Shown here in pieces: positions 8,089 to 16,300 of a stretch of DNA of 30,379 bases (position 1 is its first letter; each line of letters begins with the position of its first letter). The translations under genes and the position numbers were made by a program. The stretch spans positions 1-30,379 of the forward strand of contig CAIYQJ010000360.1 of NCBI GenBank assembly GCA_903928275.1. The letters run 5' to 3'. The DNA is from an uncultured Chloroflexota bacterium. GTDB lineage: Bacteria; Chloroflexota; Limnocylindria; Limnocylindrales; CSP1-4. The notes beneath the pieces were generated by a model that saw nothing but the letters and a program-made list of their open reading frames with translations, was not told the origin of the DNA and did no database searches.

Positions 8089-8118
8089 AGGCTACGCTTC
8101 GCCGCAGCCCCGTGTCAA
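8089..8118 (-). promoter_or_regulatory. Sigma70-like promoter of the lsrF-rpe-uroD operon
   Basis: On the minus strand a perfect -35 TTGACA (8113-8118) is followed, after 18 nt, by TAGCCT (8089-8094), which keeps the key TA...T positions of a -10. The start would be near 8082, giving a leader of about 130 nt before the ATG at 7950. Confidence 0.5.
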
Positions 8119-8250
8119 ACCGCGCCCGGGCCGCGGAGATGCGGTGCCTGCACCTCCGCCAACCGTGGCCGGGTGGGGCGCTGCTACCGCTGCGGCGTCG
8201 GCCGGCGCCATTCGCGCAAGCTCTGGCGACGGCGCATCCGCTGACCGGTG

Positions 8251-8288
8251 GATCGAGAGCGCACGACCCGCGTCGCGCGCTCTCGATC
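8251..8288 (-). terminator. Strong hairpin after the beta-lactamase-like gene
   Basis: Perfect 12-bp arms GATCGAGAGCGC/GCGCTCTCGATC, then one mismatch, then four more pairs (CGAC/GTCG) closed by a CCGC tetraloop. It begins about 10 nt after the stop at 8298. No U tract follows, so it may be a non-canonical terminator or an RNA-stabilising 3' structure. Confidence 0.6.
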
Positions 8289-8297
8289 AGGTTCGTG

Positions 8298-10451
8298 CTA
8301 CAGCGCGGCTGTCACCGTCACCGTCGTCGTCGACCCGGCCTTGCCGAAGACCTCCAGGTACGCGCCCACGGGGGCGGAGACCGACGTGGCGTTCCCGACG
8401 CCGGACGCGATCACCGCGAGGTCGGCGCCGTAGAGCTTCCACGCACCCGTGCCGGCGATCGCGAGCTTGGATGCTGCCGCGACGGAGCGCCACTCGGCGT
8501 AGCCCTCGGTGCCTACGGTGATCGTGTTCGCGCCCGACGCGAGGATCGGCACGGATGCCTTCGGTCGCGCGACCGCGCTCCCGGTCCGGAGCCATTCCTG
8601 GCCGCCGCGCTGGAAGAAGACGATGTCGGCGAGGTCCCGGCCCTGCGCCGTGGGGATCACGAGGAACATCGCGCCGAGCGCGTCGCTCGTGCTCGGGTCG
8701 AGGAGCGTCGCTCCGCCATCCCCACCGCCGTCGCCCGCCATCCCCACGTAGCCAGGCAGGTCGGGGATGCCGACGATCCCGATCGAGGGCGGCGCGCCCC
8801 AGTTCGTGGAGGTCGGGACGTCGGTGACCGTCAGCCACGTCTTCCCGAGACGTGCCTGCCACGCGGCCGACAGCGGACTCCCGGGCAGGACGCGCTCGCC
8901 GAGGAGGAGGTCCGTGCGGTAGTGGCCGTATCCCGCGCGGTCCCGGACGTCCAGGTAGCGCCGTCCCCAGCCGGAGACCGCCCGGATGGACGTGCCCTTC
9001 TCGTTGGGGGCCCAGAAGCCCCCGTCCGAGCGGAGCGTGAAGGCCACGGTGGAGAGCGGCGCCCAGGCCCCCGCCGCGAGCAGCGAGAGCGTCAGCGCCC
9101 CGGCCGCGTCCGCGGTGACGCGGAACGTGTTCGCGCCGGCGCCGTAGATCCCGACGATCGCGGCGAGCTGGGCTGCCGTGGGCGTGCGTGTCGGCAGGCT
9201 GGTGGCCCCGAGGACCGTCGGCATCTTCTTCAGGGTGCCCTTGGCCACGAGGGCGTGGAGGAGGATCCGCTCGGAGAGGTCCTCCGCCGTCGACGAGCTC
9301 GCGGTGTACCCGGCCGCCTCCACGACGACCGCGAGCTTGGCGCCGGGCGCGACGAGGAAGGCGGCGTGGTAGGCGGCGGTATCGCCGCCCTTCATCCACC
9401 CGGTGACGCCGACGGCCGCGAGGCCGCGCTGGCGCACGGTGTCCCACCCCAGGCCGTAGATGTAGTTGTTCAGGGGTGCCGGGTCCAGCGTGGTGAGCAC
9501 CTGGTCGCGGCCCATCTCCGCGACCGAGGCCGCCGAGAGGATCCGATGCCCGGCGTAGACGCCGCCGTTCATGAACATCGTGGCCAGGTGCGCCATGTCG
9601 CTGGGAGTGGACCAGACGGCGCCCGAGCCGTAGAGGTTGACGAACTCCTGCGGGTCCGCGGTCGTGGTCGTTGCGTCCGCATAGGCGTGGGCGTACGCGT
9701 CGTCGGCGAACGCCGCGGTCGGGAAGCGGCTGTGCGTCATCCCAAGCGGGACGAAGAGCTCGTCCGTCACGTACTGGTCATACGGCTTGCCGCTCACCGC
9801 GGCGACGACCATCTCGGCGAGGGTGAAGCAGTCGTTGCAGTAGACGCTCATGGACCCTGGGGTGGTCTTGAGGCGCTCGGTGGCGAGCCCGGCGAGGAAC
9901 TGGCGGGCCATGTAGTCGGGGTTCGGCGCGGTCGTGAGGGTGTTGTAGTAATCGGAGCCGGGCAGCCCCGCGGAGTGGTCGAGGAGCATCCGGACCGTGA
10001 TCTCGGCGTATGCGGGGTCGGCCATCCGGAAGTCGGGCAGGTACTGCACGACGGGCGTGTCGAGACTGACCTTGCCCGCGTCGACGAGCTGCATGACGGC
10101 CGCTGCCGCGAACATCTTGCTGACCGACCCGATGCCGTACATCGTGGTGTCCGTGGGCTTGGTGCCGGTCGATCGATCGGCGACGCCGAAGGTCTCCTGC
10201 CAGACGATCTTGCTGCCGTCCACGAGCGCGACCGACATCGAGGCGGCGTTCGAAGCGGCGAGGAGGGCCTGCGCCGCGGTCCGAGCGTCGGCGATCGTCG
10301 CCGCGTAGGAGACCGGGGCGGCAGCCAGGACCGTAGAGGGCCCGACGCCGACCACGCCGGCCACGGGCGTGATGGGCACGAGCAGGATGGCGCTCGCGAC
10401 GACCCCGAGCAGGAAGCCGCGAGAGCGGCGGGCGAGCGGACCGGTGAGCAC
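8298..10451 (-). CDS. Secreted beta-lactamase-fold serine hydrolase (class C/PBP family) with C-terminal extension
   Basis: Predicted exported serine hydrolase of 717 aa. The GTG at 10451 is chosen as start because GAGGAGGT lies 8 nt upstream and the next residues form a signal peptide (RRSR, then hydrophobic FLLGVVASAILLVPI, cleavage perhaps near 44-50). The catalytic domain (about 50-400) has the nucleophile motif S109-V-S-K112 and the tyrosine motif Y204-C-N206. A later GGDTAAYHAAFLV segment stands where the third motif is expected. This is the family of class C beta-lactamases, D-Ala-D-Ala carboxypeptidases and esterases; the exact substrate is not evident. Residues from about 400 to 717 form a beta-rich C-terminal region I do not recognise. 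It lies 131 nt after the kinase gene and ends in a strong hairpin, so it may be the last gene of the permease-PP2C-kinase run or separate. Confidence 0.85.
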   Translation of the reverse strand: MLTGPLARRSRGFLLGVVASAILLVPITPVAGVVGVGPSTVLAAAPVSYAATIADARTAAQALLAASNAASMSVALVDGSKIVWQETFGVADRSTGTKPTDTTMYGIGSVSKMFAAAAVMQLVDAGKVSLDTPVVQYLPDFRMADPAYAEITVRMLLDHSAGLPGSDYYNTLTTAPNPDYMARQFLAGLATERLKTTPGSMSVYCNDCFTLAEMVVAAVSGKPYDQYVTDELFVPLGMTHSRFPTAAFADDAYAHAYADATTTTADPQEFVNLYGSGAVWSTPSDMAHLATMFMNGGVYAGHRILSAASVAEMGRDQVLTTLDPAPLNNYIYGLGWDTVRQRGLAAVGVTGWMKGGDTAAYHAAFLVAPGAKLAVVVEAAGYTASSSTAEDLSERILLHALVAKGTLKKMPTVLGATSLPTRTPTAAQLAAIVGIYGAGANTFRVTADAAGALTLSLLAAGAWAPLSTVAFTLRSDGGFWAPNEKGTSIRAVSGWGRRYLDVRDRAGYGHYRTDLLLGERVLPGSPLSAAWQARLGKTWLTVTDVPTSTNWGAPPSIGIVGIPDLPGYVGMAGDGGGDGGATLLDPSTSDALGAMFLVIPTAQGRDLADIVFFQRGGQEWLRTGSAVARPKASVPILASGANTITVGTEGYAEWRSVAAASKLAIAGTGAWKLYGADLAVIASGVGNATSVSAPVGAYLEVFGKAGSTTTVTVTAAL

Positions 10452-10582
10452 GGCTATGTACCTCCTCAGGACCAGGTCCCCCCGCCGGACAGCGTGGACG
10501 GGCACGGCTCCCGTGGCGAGGGCCGAATCGCCCGACGCGTGGCACCTCCGTTCCAGCGCCGGTCGGCCGGGCGGGCGCGGGC

Positions 10583-11566
10583 TCAGCGGTGGCTGATGGC
10601 GTACCAGGCGAGCACGAAGACGATGCTCGCGAGGACGAAGCCCACGCTGATCCCGGCGACGAGCAGGGGAAAGCCATGCCGCGCCACCGGCGACGGCCCG
10701 GCCTCCTCGCCGAAGGCGAACGCGGACAGGTCGAGATCCTGCCACGAGTCCAGGTCCACCCTGAGCTCGCCGGCGTCCGCGTACCTCTCCGCCGGGTCCT
10801 TGCGCAGGCACTTCCGGACGATCGCCTCCAGGGGCGGCGGGATCGCGGGATCGATCGCCACCAGCGACGGGACCGGCGCGTTCACGTGCTGGCTCATGAC
10901 CGCGAGCGGGTTGTCGCCCTCCCACGGCACGCGGCCGGCGAGCATCTCGAACAGCATGATCCCGAGCGCGTAGACGTCCGTCCGGGCGTCGCCGCGCCGC
11001 CCCTCGATCTGCTCCGGCGCCATGTAGTCAGGCGTGCCCATCGTCGACGTGAGCCATCGCCACGTCAGGCGACGGGCGCCCTCCATGAGCGCGATCCCGA
11101 AGTCCGTGACGACCACGCGCCCGTCGGGCGTCACCAGCACGTTCTCGGGCTTCAGGTCCCGATGGCAGATCCCGAGCGCATGAGCCGACGCCATCGCGGT
11201 CGCCAGCTGCTCGGCCACGTCCACGGCTCGCGGGACGGACAGGCGCCCTTCACGGCCGAGCAGCTCGCGCAGGGTGATCCCATCGATGTACTCGAGCGCC
11301 AGGTAGGGCCGGCTGCGGTCCTCCCCAAGGTCCATGGACCGCTGGATGCCGGGGTGGTCCAGTCGTCGGTCGATCTCCATCTCGCGTCGGAAGCGGTCGA
11401 AGGAGCCGACGTCGCCGAGGAGCGCCTCGTGGGGCAGCTTGAGCACCACCCGCGCGCCGTCGCCATCCTCGGCGAGGTACACGTCGCTGAACGCCCCGTG
11501 GCCGATGGCCTCGACGATCGTGAACCGGTCGAGCCGATCGCCCGGCGCGAGGGCAGAGGGCGTCAC
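10583..11566 (-). CDS. Hanks-type serine/threonine protein kinase with C-terminal membrane anchor
   Basis: PknB-like kinase of 327 aa. The kinase domain covers about residues 14-275: glycine-rich loop IGHGAFSDVYLAE, ATP-binding K43 (VVLKLP), catalytic loop HRDLKPEN with D137, D155-F-G, an activation segment ending in GTPDYMAPEQ, and DVYALGIMLFEML. A single hydrophobic helix near the end (about 300-322) is followed by a short tail, so there is no extracellular sensor domain such as PASTA. It starts with GTG, 7 nt after the PP2C stop, with no clear RBS, consistent with coupled translation. The kinase and its antagonist phosphatase probably act on shared substrates, possibly the permease encoded upstream. 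Confidence 0.93.
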   Translation of the reverse strand: MTPSALAPGDRLDRFTIVEAIGHGAFSDVYLAEDGDGARVVLKLPHEALLGDVGSFDRFRREMEIDRRLDHPGIQRSMDLGEDRSRPYLALEYIDGITLRELLGREGRLSVPRAVDVAEQLATAMASAHALGICHRDLKPENVLVTPDGRVVVTDFGIALMEGARRLTWRWLTSTMGTPDYMAPEQIEGRRGDARTDVYALGIMLFEMLAGRVPWEGDNPLAVMSQHVNAPVPSLVAIDPAIPPPLEAIVRKCLRKDPAERYADAGELRVDLDSWQDLDLSAFAFGEEAGPSPVARHGFPLLVAGISVGFVLASIVFVLAWYAISHR

Positions 11567-11573
11567 GGCCGGC

Positions 11574-12467
11574 TCATGCGCCGCCGCCGCGTCGCCACGG
11601 CAGCCGGAGGCCGGCCCGGGGTGGCGCGTCAGCCGTGCCGCCGAGCTCGAGGAGTCGCAGCGCGATCACGCTGGCATTATCGTCGCCGCCCCGTTCGGCC
11701 GACCGCGCGACGAGGTCGGCGACGCCGGCGGCGAGGTCGCCCTCGAGCGTGGCCCGCACCTCGCCACTCGTGACCGCGCTCCAGAGGCCGTCCGTGCACA
11801 AGAGATAGGCGTCGCCGACCGCCGGCTCCCCGGACCGCGCCTCGACGCGGAGCATGATGTCGCCGCCGATCGACCGCGTCAGCAGGTGCCGGCCCGGGTG
11901 GCGCGCCACCTGGTCCGGCCGGACGAGGCGCATGCGCAGCAGCTCGGCAGCCTGCGTGTGGTCTGTCGTGAGCAGCTCGAGCGCCTCGTCGCGGAGCCGG
12001 AACACCCGGCAATCCCCCACGTGGGCGAGGCTGCTTGCCCGGCGGGTGAGCGCGAGAGCCGTCAGGGTGGTCTGGCCTCCGCGGGCCGGCGCGGCGCCCC
12101 CGGACTCGTCCGGTCCGTCGAGCCGACCGTCGAGGAGCGCGGTGTTCGCCTCCTCGAATCCCATCCGCAGCGTCGCGGGCACCCGACCGGTCACGTCGGG
12201 CTCCACCAGGCCCTCCAGCACGATCCGCACCGCGGTCCCGCTCGCGCGCTCGCCGTGGCTGTGCCCGCCGAGGCCGTCCGCGACGACGACCGCGATCCCG
12301 GGCCCGCGCAGCTCCGCGTGGACCGTTCCGGAATCGCCGAGCGGAGAGCGCGCCGACTCGGGCGAGCCGATGACGGCCCACCCGAGTCGATCCTCGTTCT
12401 GTTCGCGGACCGGACCGCACGCCGAGACGGCGGCGATCTCGGCCCGCACCCATCCGTCGGTCGTCAT
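11574..12467 (-). CDS. PP2C-family serine/threonine phosphatase
   Basis: PPM/PP2C protein phosphatase of 297 aa with all metal-site motifs: QNEDRLG with D26, VVADGLGGHSHGE with D64, SLAHVGDCRVFRL, DAYLLCTDGLW, and the final GGDDN (D262-D263-N264). It should be a soluble, Mn/Mg-dependent enzyme reversing phosphorylation by the kinase encoded next. It starts at ATG 12467, 36 nt after the permease stop. A short Arg/Gly tail ends the protein. The phosphatase-before-kinase order, tightly packed, is a common bacterial arrangement. Confidence 0.93.
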   Translation of the reverse strand: MTTDGWVRAEIAAVSACGPVREQNEDRLGWAVIGSPESARSPLGDSGTVHAELRGPGIAVVVADGLGGHSHGERASGTAVRIVLEGLVEPDVTGRVPATLRMGFEEANTALLDGRLDGPDESGGAAPARGGQTTLTALALTRRASSLAHVGDCRVFRLRDEALELLTTDHTQAAELLRMRLVRPDQVARHPGRHLLTRSIGGDIMLRVEARSGEPAVGDAYLLCTDGLWSAVTSGEVRATLEGDLAAGVADLVARSAERGGDDNASVIALRLLELGGTADAPPRAGLRLPWRRGGGA

Positions 12468-12503
12468 CCGGCCCGTGCCGGCGTCGACCCCGAGACTCTT
12501 CCG

Positions 12504-14081
12504 CTACGCATCGCTGGCCCCGCCGACCGCCGGCCGGACGAGGATCCCGCGGTTCGTGGCCCGGGAGTTGGCCCCGAGCCAGATCGCCCCCAGGACGATC
12601 CAGAACCCGACGGCCGCGAGGGCGATGAGCGTGTCCGTCTGCGTCGAGCCGCCGGAGCTCAGGCTCAGCACCACGACGGCCCCCAGCATCGCGATGTTCG
12701 CGAGCAGGCCGAGGACCGGCACGAGGACGTGCTTGACGGCGTTCCGCTCGGCGCGATGCCAGAACGCGACGAGGACGATCGCGTTCGTCATGCCGTAGAC
12801 GAGGAACGTGCCCACGTTGGACGCGAGGATGATCTGGAGCAGGCTGTCGGCGCTGAGGACGCCGTACGCGCCGATGACCGCGGACGCGGCGGCCAGCACG
12901 ATGATCCCGTAGTGCGGGGTGGCGTACTTGCCGTGCAGCAGGCTCAGGACGCCGGGGACCTCCTTGTCGCGACCCATCGCGTACGTGATCCGCACGCCCG
13001 TGTTCAGGCAGGCGAGCGTCGTGCCGATGAGGGCCACGAGGACGGTCGCGGCCATGATGAGCGCGAGCGGGACGCCGGTGCCCCCGAGCATGTTGTTGCC
13101 GATGAACTGGATCATGTCGCCGATCGGCGCGCCCGACGCCGCCGCGGCCGCGTAGCCGCTCACCGTGCTCGTCGTGCCGTCGGCTGCCGTGACGGTCGCC
13201 GTTACGCTCGTGTTCACGAAGAGGTTCGTGGCCACGTACTCGATGATGTAGGCGATGCCTCCCTGGATCGCGAGCGAGAGCAGGACGGCCCGTCGCACGT
13301 CGCGCTTGGGGTTCTTCGCCTCGGCGCCGAGCGCCGTGACCGACTCGAAGCCCACGAGCAGGAGGATGGCGATCGTGCCCTGGAAGAGGACGTTCGTCAT
13401 GCCGTGCGGGAGCACGACCGACGCCACGTCCGGGTGGACGTAGCCGGCGTCCGGGTGCGTCATCCGGAAGATGATCGCGAGCGCCGAGAAGGCCACGAGC
13501 GCCGTGAGCTGGATGACGTTGATGACCACCGCGGTCATCGTCGAGCCGGCGATGCCCCGGAACGCGATCGCGCCGGTCACGACGGCGAAGAGGATGGCCA
13601 CGCCGATCTCGAGCGGGGTGGACAGCGTGACGCCGAGGAGGCCCAGGATGTACACGGCGAGCGTCCCGGTGAACGCCACCATGATCCCGGGGTAGATCCA
13701 GTAGTAGAGGTGGGAGATCCAGCCGACGACGAACTTCGCGAGGCGCGCGAACTTGTAGTGGAAGGTCTCCTCGCGCTCGAGGAATGCCGCCTCCGCGAAG
13801 TAGTACGAGGAGCCGGCGCCGGCATTCGGGTAGAGGTCGGCGAGCTCCGCGTATGACAGGGCGGTGAGGAACGCGAGGAAGAGCGCGAACAGGAGCCCCG
13901 GAACCATGTCGAACGCGGTCGTCGTCCCGCCGTTCTGCTGCAGCGACTGCGACTGGAACGTCGTCCAGAGGAACGCGCCGGGCGCGATGAGCGCCATGGC
14001 GTTGATCGTCAGGCCGGTGAGGCTCAGGGTCCTCTTCATCTCACCGGTGGGGGCCGTGCCGGCCGTGGGGGCGCTCGCCAT
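12504..14081 (-). CDS. APC-superfamily amino-acid/polyamine permease
   Basis: Integral membrane transporter of 525 aa with about 12 predicted helices and the APC N-terminal pattern (LTGLTINAMALIAPGAFLWTTF, about 22-43). A periplasmic-side insertion around residues 290-330 is rich in Thr, Ala and Gly. Start ATG 14081 is preceded by GAGGT at good spacing. The substrate cannot be told from sequence alone; amino acids or polyamines are typical. It heads a run with PP2C and a Ser/Thr kinase, which suggests control by phosphorylation. No confident promoter was found in the 180 nt upstream. Confidence 0.9.
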   Translation of the reverse strand: MASAPTAGTAPTGEMKRTLSLTGLTINAMALIAPGAFLWTTFQSQSLQQNGGTTTAFDMVPGLLFALFLAFLTALSYAELADLYPNAGAGSSYYFAEAAFLEREETFHYKFARLAKFVVGWISHLYYWIYPGIMVAFTGTLAVYILGLLGVTLSTPLEIGVAILFAVVTGAIAFRGIAGSTMTAVVINVIQLTALVAFSALAIIFRMTHPDAGYVHPDVASVVLPHGMTNVLFQGTIAILLLVGFESVTALGAEAKNPKRDVRRAVLLSLAIQGGIAYIIEYVATNLFVNTSVTATVTAADGTTSTVSGYAAAAASGAPIGDMIQFIGNNMLGGTGVPLALIMAATVLVALIGTTLACLNTGVRITYAMGRDKEVPGVLSLLHGKYATPHYGIIVLAAASAVIGAYGVLSADSLLQIILASNVGTFLVYGMTNAIVLVAFWHRAERNAVKHVLVPVLGLLANIAMLGAVVVLSLSSGGSTQTDTLIALAAVGFWIVLGAIWLGANSRATNRGILVRPAVGGASDA

Positions 14082-14261
14082 CGGGATACCTCGGTGGGGG
14101 CGGTCCTCGCCGCGTGTCGTTGACGCCCGGAAGGTATCTGCCGACGCGCACGCTTCCCATGGAGCGGATGGGGAGACAGGGGTGCGGGATGGTTGCGGCC
14201 GCCTTGAGGTCGGGGGTCACGTCGGCAGGCGCGGACGGCCGGCTCCCAGGCTCGGCGCCCG

Positions 14262-14990
14262 TCAGGCGAGGGGGTCCGCCCCGGCGATCCGCAGCCCGTA
14301 CCCGGTGGAGCGCACGTTGCGGAGCCCCGGGTGACCGACCGCCACGAGCTTGGCGTTGAGGTGGGTGAGGTGCGTGCGCAGCAGGTCGGGGTCCGCGTCG
14401 GGCCTGTCCGGCCAGGCGGCCCGCATCAGCGTCCGATGGTCGACCACGTCGCCGCGCCGGCTCGCGACGACCGCGAGCAGCTCGAGCTCCGTCGGCGTCA
14501 ACCCGAGCGGCCGGCCGAACACGCTCGCCTCGCGCCGGCCCTCGTCCACGCGGAGCCCGTCGGGCAGCGGCACGCCGACCGACGGCGAGGTCGCCTGGCT
14601 CCGTCGCAGCAGCGCGCGCACCCGCGCGACCAGCTCGAGAGGCCGGGAGGCCGCGCCGATCACGTCGTCCGCCCCGGCGTCGAGGAGGGCGACGATGGAC
14701 GCCTCGTCCGGGCGGGAGGTGACCGCGAGGATGGGGATCCGCGCCCGGCCGACGAGGCGCGGGATCAGCTCGATCGCCGACGCGTCATCGAGGCGGTCGC
14801 CGACGATGACGATGTCGGCCCCCTCCTCGGAGGCGCGCACGAGCGCGACGGTCGCGCGGTACGCGGTGATCGCCTCGAACCCGGCCTCGCCGAGAGCATG
14901 GACGAGCGCCCCGACGCGCGCCGGATCGGAATCCACGACGAGGGCGCGTGAACGCGCGTCCGAGCGCCCGATGCCGGAGGGTTGGGTCAT
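14262..14990 (-). CDS. OmpR/PhoB-type regulator with degenerate receiver domain
   Basis: A 242-aa protein with a receiver-like domain (about 15-130) and a C-terminal winged helix (about 140-236: GLTPTELELLAVVASRRGDVVDHRTLM, then YGLRIAG). The receiver looks inactive for phosphorylation. The acceptor position aligns with G64 (IVIVGDRL), although D65 is adjacent; the conserved lysine position is A113 (GADDVIGAAS); and the acidic pair is VDSD. T91 is retained. ATG 14990 is chosen because sequence upstream of it is unconserved and TAGACT lies 8 nt before the ATG. No histidine kinase is adjacent. It may be an orphan regulator that works without phosphorylation or binds a small ligand. Confidence 0.87.
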   Translation of the reverse strand: MTQPSGIGRSDARSRALVVDSDPARVGALVHALGEAGFEAITAYRATVALVRASEEGADIVIVGDRLDDASAIELIPRLVGRARIPILAVTSRPDEASIVALLDAGADDVIGAASRPLELVARVRALLRRSQATSPSVGVPLPDGLRVDEGRREASVFGRPLGLTPTELELLAVVASRRGDVVDHRTLMRAAWPDRPDADPDLLRTHLTHLNAKLVAVGHPGLRNVRSTGYGLRIAGADPLA

Positions 14991-14998
14991 CGCCGGCG

Positions 14999-15004
14999 AG
15001 TCTA
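14999..15004 (-). promoter_or_regulatory. -10 box TAGACT for the OmpR-type gene (near-leaderless)
   Basis: TAGACT on the minus strand sits 8 nt before the ATG at 14990, inside CGCCTAGACTCG. The same 12-mer precedes the GRAM-like gene at 23728. No -35 is evident. A very short leader or leaderless transcript is likely. Confidence 0.5.
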
Positions 15005-15117
15005 GGCGATGCGGCCGCCGGAGCGCCTCGCCGGCGGATGTGCGGGCGACCGGCGGGCCTGGCGGCGGGCGATCGGCGGGCCGGCCGGCTGCCACGAGGC
15101 GCCGTGCGCGCACACGG

Positions 15118-16179
15118 TCAGGCGGGGCTCTCCACGCGGACCGGCCGCCCGGTCGCGGCCGCCTCCGCCATCCGGAGGGCGAGCTCCTGGTCCCGCACCG
15201 CCTCGGCGAGGCTGCAGAATCCGGGGCCGCCGCGGGCGTACGCGTCCATCCGCGCCAGGCACGTCGCGACCGCGATCTCGTCGTCGGTCAGGCGCGCGGG
15301 GACGAACGGGTTGCGGTAGACCCACGCGTCGCCGGCGGTGATCCCCGCGAGGTAGAGTCCCTCGAGGTTGCCGTCGTGGCCGGTGTCGCGCCGGACCAGC
15401 TCCGCCACCACCGGCGTCGTCGCGTCCCGGAGGGTGCGCACGGTCATGCCGCCGATCTCGCCGCGATCGCCGCGCACGAGGAGGCGGGGCGCGCGGATCC
15501 ACGAGAAGTACTGGTCCGGCGTGAAGTCGTACACGCCGAGCCGGCCGTCGAAGTCGAGCCAGGCGATCAGCTGCTCGGACGTGGTCAGCCTCTCGTCGGC
15601 CGGCGGCCCGGCCCGGTCCGGCCCCGCGACGATCGGCGAGGCGAAGCGGCGGGCGGTGATCGTCACGGGCTCGAACCCGACCCCGAGGTAGCGCCGGACC
15701 AGGTCGATCCCGTGGTAGTCGTGGGCGACCGAGACCTGCGCCTGCGTGACGGCCCCGAGCGTCCCCGCCTCGACGACCGTCAGCCGCGCCGCGTGGTGCG
15801 GCTGGAACCGGTACTGCTCGGCCACCTGGATCCGTGCGTCCGACGCGGCGAGATCGGCGAGCGAAGCGAGGCCGTCGAGGTCGGGCGCGGGCGGCGTCTC
15901 GGCGAGGACCGGCACGTGTCGACCCGCGAGCTCGCGCACGAGCCGCGGCGTGACCGCGTGGGGGACCGACACGACGACGAAGGCGGGGCGATCGGCCACG
16001 AGCGCGTCGAGGGACGCGCGGACCGGCACGCCCCAGCCGCCCGAGACGCGCGCGGCCCGTTCCGGGTCGGTCGTGAGGACGCCAGTGACCCGGAAGCGCT
16101 CCGGCAGGGCCGCCGCGATCCGGAGGTAGAACTCGGCGCGCCACCCCGCCCCGGCGATCGCGAACGGAACGATGTCCAT
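15118..16179 (-). CDS. Gfo/Idh/MocA-family oxidoreductase
   Basis: NAD(P)-dependent sugar/inositol dehydrogenase-type protein of 353 aa. The N-terminal Rossmann domain (about 1-120) starts with FAIAGAGWRAEFYLR. The C-terminal alpha/beta domain includes HDYHGIDLVRRYLG, matching the family H-x-x-D substrate/catalytic pattern. The usual EKP motif reads E94-T95-P96, so the lysine that often takes part in catalysis or cofactor binding is missing. Start ATG 16179 follows GAGGGG at short spacing. It stands apart from its neighbours, with 121- and 127-nt gaps. Its substrate is unknown and activity may be altered. Confidence 0.88.
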   Translation of the reverse strand: MDIVPFAIAGAGWRAEFYLRIAAALPERFRVTGVLTTDPERAARVSGGWGVPVRASLDALVADRPAFVVVSVPHAVTPRLVRELAGRHVPVLAETPPAPDLDGLASLADLAASDARIQVAEQYRFQPHHAARLTVVEAGTLGAVTQAQVSVAHDYHGIDLVRRYLGVGFEPVTITARRFASPIVAGPDRAGPPADERLTTSEQLIAWLDFDGRLGVYDFTPDQYFSWIRAPRLLVRGDRGEIGGMTVRTLRDATTPVVAELVRRDTGHDGNLEGLYLAGITAGDAWVYRNPFVPARLTDDEIAVATCLARMDAYARGGPGFCSLAEAVRDQELALRMAEAAATGRPVRVESPA

Positions 16180-16300
16180 GGGAGCCCCTCTGGCGTCCGG
16201 GTCCGGATGTCAGCGCCGCCATCATGCCTGTTCGCGCCGGGCGCGGGCGACCGGGAGGTACCGGACCCGCCCGCCGCCCGCCGACCGCCGGACCCCAAGC

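Larger units (their letters stand above)
7951..8297. other. 347-nt intergenic region upstream of the lsrF-like gene
   Basis: The region holds the lsrF-like promoter and a putative operator on the minus strand (separate entries), a leader of about 130 nt, and the hairpin that follows the beta-lactamase-like gene. The rest, about 8119-8250, is GC-rich sequence in which I see no convincing gene or RNA. Confidence 0.6.

Noticed and set aside
10452..10582. Possible riboswitch in the leader of the beta-lactamase-like gene
   Set aside because: A small hairpin CACGG-CTC-CCGTG (10503-10515) is present, but the region does not match the conserved core of c-di-GMP, guanidine or other riboswitches I can recall.
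8298..10925. Extended start of the beta-lactamase-like gene overlapping the kinase gene
   Set aside because: The extra 158 residues are Arg/Gly/Pro-rich shadow sequence; a signal peptide and strong RBS place the start at GTG 10451.
14120..14140. TTGACG followed by TATCTG as a plus-strand promoter
   Set aside because: The spacer is only 9 nt and no plus-strand gene follows.
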